Assembly: GCA_016938035.1 (NCBI GenBank)
Contig: JAFGVK010000077.1
Span: 1 to 54,732, forward strand
Direction: 5' to 3'
Source: Deltaproteobacteria bacterium
GTDB taxonomy: Bacteria > Myxococcota_A > UBA796 > GCA-2862545
Length of the DNA: 54,732 bases
The notes below the pieces were generated by a model. The model had not been told where the DNA came from and made no database searches. It worked only from the letters and a program-made list of their open reading frames with translations. Positions 9,648-15,316 of the stretch are shown piece by piece. The translations under genes and the position numbers were made by a program. Within the stretch, counting starts at the first letter, position 1. Every line of letters starts with the position of its first letter.

Positions 9648-10198
9648 ACCTAGGCGCTGGAGGCCAGCCCCCCCTGCCCGCCACCGATCGCGCGGGACGC
9701 GCGGTCGGCACGCGGCCCCGCGCCTCGTGTGGCGGTGAGGTGAGGGGCGCCTTCGCGCGGGCCTGATACTCCATCCAACCCCACAGGATCGGGTCGCGCC
9801 GACGCGCCTCCCGAGGGCTTCGTCGGTCGGCCTTGACGTAGGAGGGGGGACGCCTGCGCGGCACCGATCCGCAGGCCTCTCGACGCGGGTCCTTGTTCCT
9901 GCGCTCGTCACGCACAGAGGTGCGTTTGCTCCCCATGGAACGACGCCCACGCCGATCTACCCGCCGACTCGGCGCCCGTCCTCCGTCTGGAGGATTCCAG
10001 AAGCAACCTCGGCAGACGGTGCCAATGGAAGGATGAAGCGCTCTGTCCGCTGATGGAACCGTGCCGCCTTGCGCCCGCCCGCCTGGCCCCCCCGAGGCGC
10101 TCGCCGCACGCGCGCCACCGAGCCCTTCGACCTGGCGATGACCGCTCGAGGCGGCGGGCCCGGCGGACACACACCGCGTGATCAGCGGGGCGACGCCC
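9648..10198. other. Intergenic region between convergent genes
   Basis: Between the LTD gene and the convergent minus-strand lipoprotein gene. No frame shows a start, ribosome site and protein-like composition. Its only recognisable content is a copy of a dispersed repeat at 9861-10065. Confidence 0.6.
9861..10065 (+). repeat. Dispersed repeat, copy A
   Basis: Begins GGCACCGATC, then CTCTCGACGCGGGTCCTTGT, CGCTCGTCACGCACAGAG, CTCGGCGCCCGTC, GTCTGGAGGATTC and GGAAGGATGAAGCGCT. The same ordered blocks recur, in the same orientation, at 47589-47803 and split at 45522-45664 / 45936-46010. Divergence is spread through the copies, so the amplification is old. No intact gene lies in it; minus-strand frames give similar short peptides in all three copies (for example SVRDERRNKDPRRE), which may only reflect nucleotide similarity. 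Confidence 0.75.
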
Positions 10199-11146
10199 TC
10201 AGTAGCAGCCGGTCTGCGTGGTGGAGGACATAGAGCCCACCGCAGCGATCCCCAGCGACGGCCACGCGATGTCCGCGACGTACCACACGTCCCCCTGATC
10301 GTGGAGGTCGTGGGTGAAGGTCTGGAGCAGGGTGCCGTGGTCGTAGACCTTCACCGTGGCGGTGGTGCTCGGGCAGGATCCCCAGGAGTCGCCACAGTCC
10401 GGAGAGGCGTCGATGCCGTAATAGTGGACCTTCACGTTGTAGGTACCAGAGGCCGGCGCGAGCACGGTCATGGTCTCGGGGCCGTAGCCAGAGATCATGT
10501 CCCAGTCCAGGCTGCCATTATCGTCTGTGACCGAGGGGCTGCCCCACTCGCCGACCTTATTGCAGTAGCACACGTCGTAGGGTGCGTCGAAGAGGGCGCC
10601 GCCGTCCTTCTGGACGTGCAGGTCCAGGTCCACCGCCTCGTCCCAGGTGAGCTGCACGTAGAAGTCCTGGCTGGGCTCCGCCTCCACCACGACCCGGTCG
10701 GTGGAGCGGGAGCCGTCGGTGTTCACCGCGGCCACCTCGAACTCGTACGAGCCGGCCACGTCGATCCAGGGGCGGACCTCTCGGTTGTTGGCGAACAAGA
10801 GGAACAGCGACGAGTCGGACGGCTTGCTGGTGACGCGCCACGAATAGCTGAGGGCGCACCCGTTCGAGTCCATCGAGCCCAGCGCCGACAGGGTGACGGT
10901 CTGGAGCGGCTGAGTCAGCTGATCCGGCCCCGCGTCCGCGGTGACCGTCCCACAGGACACCGGATCGGGATCGGGGTCGGGATCGGGATCGGGATCGGGA
11001 TCGGGGTCGGGATCCGGCTCGTCGGGGATCACCTCGGTCCCCGTGTCCTCCACCGGAGGCACGTTGTGCTCCCCAAACTCGTTGAACTTCTGCTCGGAGG
11101 CGCAGGCCGCGAGCAAGGAGAGGGACATCATCGAGACGAGGCGCAT
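10199..11146 (-). CDS. Lipoprotein with (Asp-Pro)9 linker, PKD-like and YfaP/DUF2135-like domains
   Basis: 315 aa. Signal MRLVSMMSLSLLAAC has lipobox LAAC. Residues about 43-62 are nine consecutive Asp-Pro pairs, a stiff acidic spacer. A PKD-like Ig domain follows (TADAGPDQLTQPLQTVTLSA ... YSWRVTSKP ... GSYEFEVAAVNTDG). The C-terminal part (YVQLTWDEAVDLDLHV ... YYGIDASPDCGDS ... VKVYDHGTLLQTF) has the D-LDLHV pattern of YfaP/DUF2135 domains. It is probably an outer-membrane-anchored protein with surface modules; no enzymatic motif is visible. The start has a TAGGAG ribosome site. It is the last gene of a minus-strand run that begins at 13355, separated by 92 bp from the next gene upstream, so co-transcription is possible. 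Confidence 0.85.
   Translation of the reverse strand: MRLVSMMSLSLLAACASEQKFNEFGEHNVPPVEDTGTEVIPDEPDPDPDPDPDPDPDPDPDPVSCGTVTADAGPDQLTQPLQTVTLSALGSMDSNGCALSYSWRVTSKPSDSSLFLLFANNREVRPWIDVAGSYEFEVAAVNTDGSRSTDRVVVEAEPSQDFYVQLTWDEAVDLDLHVQKDGGALFDAPYDVCYCNKVGEWGSPSVTDDNGSLDWDMISGYGPETMTVLAPASGTYNVKVHYYGIDASPDCGDSWGSCPSTTATVKVYDHGTLLQTFTHDLHDQGDVWYVADIAWPSLGIAAVGSMSSTTQTGCY
10961..11014 (-). repeat. Hexanucleotide tandem repeat coding for (Asp-Pro)9
   Basis: Nine in-frame units of GATCCC/GACCCC on the minus strand. The number of units could change by slippage and would lengthen or shorten the spacer of the lipoprotein without shifting the frame. Confidence 0.9.
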
Positions 11147-11238
11147 GAAGAGACTCCTACCGGTCGGGGCAGTTTACCTCAGCACCGTGCTCCTCGCTGT
11201 GAACGCGGTGTGAGGACCGAGCTGGCGCAGAGGCCTGC

Positions 11239-11712
11239 CTACTGGGCGAAGAGCTTGCCGCCCGCCGATCCGCCGCAGCTGTGACAGGTGCTGCAGGCCG
11301 CGGTGCTGGGGGTGGTGTACATCGCCATCACGTTCCCGTTCAGCTCCACCTCGGCAGAGATGGGCATCGCCAGGTCGGTGCGGGTGTAGAAGTTGCCCAC
11401 CGCGTTGGACGTCAGCTCCACCACCTGCCCGTCGGCGTCGGTGATGCGGATGATCGCGCCGCTCACCGGCGCAGCGCCGTCCGCGTCGGCGAACACCGTG
11501 CCGCCGGCCCCGAAGGTGGGCGCCTCGCTGGACACGTCATCGCTGTGGCAGGCGAGGCAGTTGGCGCCGGGGAGCATGGAGCTGCCGTCGCCGCCGCAGG
11601 TGCTGGCGGTGCACTCCTCGTTGGCCTCGTTGCAGGCCGTGGTGGTGTCATCCACCGTGCCGCCGTTACACGCCGCAAGGAACACCGTCATCAAGAACAG
11701 GTCGCGGATCAT
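11239..11712 (-). CDS. Small lipoprotein with two CxxCH c-type heme motifs
   Basis: 157 aa. Signal MIRDLFLMTVFLAAC has lipobox LAAC. After a Cys-rich segment (CNEANEECTASTC) there is a first CxxCH (ANCLACHSD, about residue 53) and a second near the C-terminus (AACSTCHSC, about residue 143). Between them lies a beta-rich segment (GTVFADADGAAPVSGAIIRI ... NAVGNFYT) like a carboxypeptidase-regulatory or transthyretin-like fold. Covalent heme attachment at both sites is expected if a cytochrome c maturation system exists. A strong GGAGGAGGAG ribosome site precedes the ATG. It lies 43 bp downstream of another CxxCH protein and the heme-motif porin, so a shared electron-transfer role is likely but unproven. 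Confidence 0.8.
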   Translation of the reverse strand: MIRDLFLMTVFLAACNGGTVDDTTTACNEANEECTASTCGGDGSSMLPGANCLACHSDDVSSEAPTFGAGGTVFADADGAAPVSGAIIRITDADGQVVELTSNAVGNFYTRTDLAMPISAEVELNGNVMAMYTTPSTAACSTCHSCGGSAGGKLFAQ

Positions 11713-11755
11713 CTCGTCTCTCCTCCTCCGCCGCAGCGGAGCGTGAATAGGGTCG

Positions 11756-12199
11756 TCAGCGTGAGGGCGCGCGGGCGCGACCGGTGATCGCTACCAGCCC
11801 CAGCGCGCTGAGGAGCAGGAGCGCTCCCGGCACGCGGGGGGCGTGCGAGAGGCAGCCGTACCGTGGCCCAGCCTCGGCGCAGAGCGCGGGGCCACCGTTA
11901 GGGTCGTCCCCCGCAAGGAGCGCGTCGACATCGGGGACACCGTCGCCGTCCGAGTCGACCCCGTCGGCCTCCAGCTGGACCATCGCCCCCTGCAGGCTCC
12001 CCGCGTCGTAGGGCTGGAGCCCCCTGGCGGTGAGCGCCTGTCCAAAGGGCTGGCTCGCCGCGCCGCCCCCGCTCGCCGAGGCGTGGCACACCGCGCAGGA
12101 GGGGGTGCAGGGCATCCCCACCGCGTCGCTCACCTCTGAGGGGAAGGTGGACGTGGCCTGCGCGGACGCGACCCACAGGACAAAGAGCGAGGTGAACAT
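11756..12199 (-). CDS. Small exported CxxCH protein with MYXO-CTERM-like tail
   Basis: 147 aa. Signal peptide residues 1-15 (MFTSLFVLWVASAQA). Residues 29-40 carry two Cys pairs ending in a heme motif (CTPSCAVCHAS), followed by a Gly/Ala-rich segment. An acidic stretch (DGVDSDGDGVPDVDALLAGD) resembles a thrombospondin type 3 calcium repeat. The tail YGCLSHAP + GALLLLSALGLVAI + GRARAPSR looks like MYXO-CTERM. The start was placed at 12199 because the longer frame upstream runs through the neighbouring gene; an AGGA ribosome site overlaps that gene's stop, 7 bp away. It is probably a surface-sorted mono-heme protein working with the porin encoded just upstream. Confidence 0.78.
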   Translation of the reverse strand: MFTSLFVLWVASAQATSTFPSEVSDAVGMPCTPSCAVCHASASGGGAASQPFGQALTARGLQPYDAGSLQGAMVQLEADGVDSDGDGVPDVDALLAGDDPNGGPALCAEAGPRYGCLSHAPRVPGALLLLSALGLVAITGRARAPSR

Positions 12200-12206
12200 G
12201 GGCGTC

Positions 12207-13355
12207 CTAGAGGTAGAGGTGCGCCTGGGCGAGGCCCATGACGCGGGGTTCGGGTGAGGGCGTGCAGTAGAGCGAGCCGTAGGCCACGTCGAGGCGGAGG
12301 TCCGCGTGGGGAGCGAAGAACCACTGCCCTCCCAGCCAGCCGGCGTAGGACGCCTCGGATCCACCGCCGGGGGTGCAGTACTCGCCTGTACCTCGCACAT
12401 GGACCCCCTGGAGCGGCTCCGCGTCCAGCTCGACAAAGCCGACCCCCCCGATCTGAGCGGGGTCAGCGCCCTGCCCATCGGCGGTGAGGTCCGCCTCAGC
12501 GAGGAGCACCACCGACGCGGGGAGCACCGCGCGCCCAAACACTCCCGCCGCCCCGCGGGTGCGCTCCACCCTGGCGCTTGGATCGAGCTGCGCGTGGCCC
12601 CACAGCCCCGACAGCCCGACCTCGGCCTTGCTGCTGGGGGCCCAAGCCACGTTGCCGGAGAGCCCCCGCTCTCGGTAGCGGTCGGGCGAGACCTGCGGGT
12701 TGCCCGCGATGCCCATCACCTCGCCCCGCAGGTTCCAGCTCGCGTAGGCCACCGCCACCCCGGCCTGTTGCGAGTCGTTGGTGTCCGTTGCGGTCACCTC
12801 CCTCGCGTAGAGGAAGTGCTCCTCGGATCGCAGGCCAAAGGGCAGATTCATCCTACCTGCTCGCACGGTTACCGCTGAGCTTGGCGTGTAGCCCGCCCAG
12901 TACTCGCGCGCGACGGCGTTCACCCCCGCGGGCTGAGAGGTGAGCTGGGCCTTCTGCGCCCCCTCGCTCACCATCCCCAGCGACCCGCTGACCACGAAGT
13001 GGCCGGTGCGGATCGCGCCGCGCAGGTCGTCCTGCATCGCCAGCACCCTCGGGTTGGACGGGTCTGGGATCAGCAGGGTCCGGCTGTCCGCCTGGAGCAT
13101 CACCGCCTCGGGCAGCGACACCGCCCCAAAGGCGAAGGCCCCCAGCTCAGCGCGGTCGCCCCCCCGCCCCATCGCGAGGCCCTGATCTCGCCCGTACGCG
13201 GTCAACACCCCGCCACCAGAGGGATCGACGTGGCAGTCCGCGCAGTTGGTGGTGCCCGCTCGCACCATGAACGGGTAGGCACCCGCGGGCGCGGAGCTCC
13301 AGAGCGACGCGAGCGCTCCCGCCAGCGCGAGCGGCGTACTCAGAGGCGTCCTCAT
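12207..13355 (-). CDS. Outer-membrane porin-like protein with N-terminal CxxCH heme motif
   Basis: 382 aa. Signal peptide residues 1-26 (ends APAGA). Directly after it, YPFMVRAGTTNCADCHVDPS and GGGVLTAYGR contain one c-type heme motif. The rest has porin-like strands (GHFVVSGSLGM, VTVRAGRMNLPFGLRSE, GLSGLWGHAQL, WLGGQWFFAPHADLRLDVAYGSL) and ends QAHLYL. Porin-cytochrome pairs carry electrons across outer membranes in other bacteria; here one heme is built into the barrel protein. The ATG at 13355 was chosen over the longer frame because it gives the signal peptide and a GGGGAG ribosome site. It heads the minus-strand heme-protein run, and a palindromic operator candidate lies 90-130 bp upstream. 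Confidence 0.8.
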   Translation of the reverse strand: MRTPLSTPLALAGALASLWSSAPAGAYPFMVRAGTTNCADCHVDPSGGGVLTAYGRDQGLAMGRGGDRAELGAFAFGAVSLPEAVMLQADSRTLLIPDPSNPRVLAMQDDLRGAIRTGHFVVSGSLGMVSEGAQKAQLTSQPAGVNAVAREYWAGYTPSSAVTVRAGRMNLPFGLRSEEHFLYAREVTATDTNDSQQAGVAVAYASWNLRGEVMGIAGNPQVSPDRYRERGLSGNVAWAPSSKAEVGLSGLWGHAQLDPSARVERTRGAAGVFGRAVLPASVVLLAEADLTADGQGADPAQIGGVGFVELDAEPLQGVHVRGTGEYCTPGGGSEASYAGWLGGQWFFAPHADLRLDVAYGSLYCTPSPEPRVMGLAQAHLYL

Positions 13356-13411
13356 GCCCAAACTCCCCAGTGGTCCGTCCAGTCCTGGCTGGGCGCGTCG
13401 TGAGGCAGCAC

Positions 13412-13482
13412 TGTCGCACATCCCAGCGGCCCTCGCGCGGAATGCGACATGAAATGTTGCACCCATAATGGACGTTTGTCGC
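13412..13482 (-). promoter_or_regulatory. Candidate operator: clustered TGTCGCA boxes upstream of heme-porin operon
   Basis: TGCGACAT-GAA-ATGTTGCA at 13443-13461 is a near-perfect 8+8 dyad. Further TGTCGC boxes lie at 13412-13418 and 13477-13482. A CATTAT (-10-like, minus strand) sits beside the dyad at 13465-13470. It looks like a regulator site for the minus-strand heme/porin genes; the regulator is unknown. Confidence 0.5.
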
Positions 13483-13646
13483 TCTACGGTTCCTCCAATT
13501 TGAGGACACCGAAACACCATGTTTCACACCCTGGGTTCGGCCTTGATCATCGTTTCGCCCGGATGGGTCCTGCGGGGGGCCTCCGGCACGGCAGGTAGCG
13601 CCCGATCACGCAGGGGGGAAGGGGGCGGCAAGCCCCCAGCAGGGGG

Positions 13647-13787
13647 GGATTGGGGGGCGACGCAGGCCCAGGCCCCAACGCGGGATTGGGGGGACGCAGT
13701 CCACGGCCCCAACGGCGGATTGGGAGGGGCCGCAGTCCACGGCCCCAACGCGGGACTGGGGGGCGACGCGGTCCCAGGCCCCAACGG
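13647..13787. repeat. Four tandem units of about 35-36 bp, G-rich
   Basis: Units follow GGGATTGGGGGGCGACGCAG plus CCCAGGCCCCAACGC with minor changes and 35-36 bp lengths. Runs of six G are frequent. An open plus-strand frame across it (GPNAGLGGDAV-like peptides) lacks other signs of a gene. Confidence 0.75.
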
Positions 13788-14392
13788 GGATACGAAGGAG
13801 GGCGACGCCCCCTTGGCGGCGGCTATAAGGCCGTCGGTATTTAGGGTCTCAGCGGGCTGGCGGCCCCCTCTCCCTCCGCCAGCACGGCAAGCGGTGAGCA
13901 GACCTCGGACCAAACGACGATCATGGCCCTGCGCTCCACATGCCTCGACTACGCTGGCGAGGCAGCCGCCCCCCTTGGCTGTCAGCGAGCGGTGTCAGCG
14001 TTCACCGTGATGCGCGCTCGCCCGAGGTGCTCCGCGGCAGCTCGGTCAGGGTGGGGCCGCGGATCGACGGGAGAGCACCTCGTCCCAGACACTCACGCGG
14101 GTCACGGTAGGCTTGCGCCTCGCGCTCCCCCACCTCGCGGAGGCCGGGCCGAGGCAGCACGCCTGGCACCGCCTGGTGGCTCACCACCCCTCCCCCACGC
14201 GAGCGCCGCGGGACCCGACGATCGCGGAGCCCACAGCAGGGGCCAGCGCGTCGGTGCCGGATCCGGCGAGACCTCGTCGGCGATGGCGGGCCGTCGGGGC
14301 TCCGCTCGTGGCCTGGGGCCCGAGCGGGCGCACCGCAGCGCTCCCCGGTCCCGCCTCGCCAACCCCGGGGATCACCCGCCCCCGAAAAGCGC
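13788..14392. other. Intergenic region, nothing recognised
   Basis: GC-rich sequence between the tandem repeats and the tRNA promoter. Several open frames exist on both strands but none has a ribosome site, signal or recognisable motif. Confidence 0.5.
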
Positions 14393-14421
14393 TGGACATT
14401 GATCCCTCATCAGGCTAGTGA
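14393..14421 (+). promoter_or_regulatory. Candidate promoter of tRNA-Cys
   Basis: TGGACA (14393-14398), a 17-bp spacer and TAGTGA (14416-14421), placing the start a few bases before the mature tRNA. Confidence 0.4.
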
Positions 14422-14430
14422 AGGGGCGCC

Positions 14431-14507
14431 GGCGCTATACCCAAGTGGTCTAAGGGAATGGTTTGCAAAACCATGACTCACCGGTTCGAATCCGGTTAGC
14501 GCCTCCA
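14431..14507 (+). tRNA. tRNA-Cys (GCA)
   Basis: Acceptor stem GGCGCTA/TAGCGCC pairs perfectly. The anticodon arm is ATGGT-TTGCAAA-ACCAT with GCA at positions 34-36. The variable loop is GACTC and the T arm ACCGG-TTCGAAT-CCGGT. Discriminator U73 fits Cys, and CCA is encoded (14505-14507). Confidence 0.97.
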
Positions 14508-14512
14508 CTATC

Positions 14513-14544
14513 AGCCGTCCGATCGCTCGGACGGCTTTTTTTTT
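14513..14544 (+). terminator. Intrinsic terminator of tRNA-Cys
   Basis: A 10-bp perfect stem (AGCCGTCCGA / TCGGACGGCT) with a TCGC loop, followed by eight T. Its T-tract overlaps the stop codon of the convergent LCIB-like gene. Confidence 0.95.
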
Positions 14545-15241
14545 AGAGCGCCCGCCGCGCTCCCCCCACCTCGAGCCACGCGCTCCCTGGGGCCACCCAG
14601 TCGCCCTCAGGACCGTGGATCAGCACCCCCGAGAACAGCGCCCAGTCCACCTCGATGGCGTCCTCTCGCACCCTGATGTCCAGCTCCGCCGCGATGAGCC
14701 CCCTGGCGACCTCGGTCAGCTCAAGCAGATCGGTGTGGGCGGGGTGGCGCAGGCGCGGCAGCACCCTGTCACGGAGGAGAGAGAACTCGATATTGGCCGG
14801 GTCGAGCCCCGTCCGCAGCTCCCCCCGCTCCAGGCGCCCCAGCAGCCCGACGAGCGCCCCGCAGGCATAGGAGGCCTCCGGGTGTCCGTCGCGGTGCACC
14901 CTCCCCACCTCTCCGTCCACGTCGATGCCCACGTGGGACAGGCCAAAGAACACCGCCCGGCGGCGCCTCCTCACCGGGGTGTGCGCCAGCATCGCCGCGA
15001 TCCCAGCCTTGCCGGCGAACACCAGCCCCCCTAGCGAGCCCAGCTCAAAGGCCTCGCCCCACACCTCACGCACCATCGCAACAAAGGGCCTGGTGAGCTC
15101 GTCGCGGCACACCGCCACCCCGGCGAGGGTGTTCTCGGGAGCGAAACCCTCCGCGGCCAGCGCCTCGATCGACCGCTGGACGTAGACCATGGCGGGCACC
15201 GCACCGGGATAGCTCCGCGATAAACTGCCTTGGAAACCCAC
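14543..15241 (-). CDS. LCIB-family (theta-type) carbonic anhydrase homologue
   Basis: 232 aa. The protein reads through the LCIB/LCIC domain of algal CO2-concentrating mechanisms: SYPGAVP near the N-terminus, GVAVCRDELTRPF with CRDE at about residue 47, FELGSLGGLVFAGKAGIAA, then HTPV, VFFGLSHVGIDVDGEVGRV and ASYACGALVGLLG. The Cys of CRDE, the His of SHVGID and the Cys of ACGAL are the positions that bind zinc in this beta-carbonic-anhydrase-like fold. Expected reaction: CO2/bicarbonate interconversion, in the cytoplasm (no signal peptide). Start: GTG at 15241 follows a strong GAGGAGGA site; a GTG 17 codons upstream has none. It is divergent from the TonB receptor gene and convergent with the tRNA. 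Family call is firm; activity is untested. Confidence 0.87.
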   Translation of the reverse strand: MGFQGSLSRSYPGAVPAMVYVQRSIEALAAEGFAPENTLAGVAVCRDELTRPFVAMVREVWGEAFELGSLGGLVFAGKAGIAAMLAHTPVRRRRRAVFFGLSHVGIDVDGEVGRVHRDGHPEASYACGALVGLLGRLERGELRTGLDPANIEFSLLRDRVLPRLRHPAHTDLLELTEVARGLIAAELDIRVREDAIEVDWALFSGVLIHGPEGDWVAPGSAWLEVGGARRAL

Positions 15242-15316
15242 TGCTCCTCCTCGAACGAGCTGTTGACGACTTGCCTGGGGATCGAATACCACACGGCGTG
15301 GGGTGAGGGAGACAGG

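Noticed and set aside
10961..11014. Phase-variable on/off switch
   Set aside because: Units are six bases, so gain or loss keeps the frame and changes only spacer length.
13647..13787. CRISPR array
   Set aside because: Units abut without unique spacers, vary in length by a base, and no cas gene is present.
13519..14010. Plus-strand frame over the G-rich tandem repeats
   Set aside because: Repeat-derived peptide, no ribosome site, unusual composition and no recognisable domain.
14431..15241. Integrated element at tRNA-Cys
   Set aside because: No integrase and no duplicated tRNA 3' end were seen nearby.
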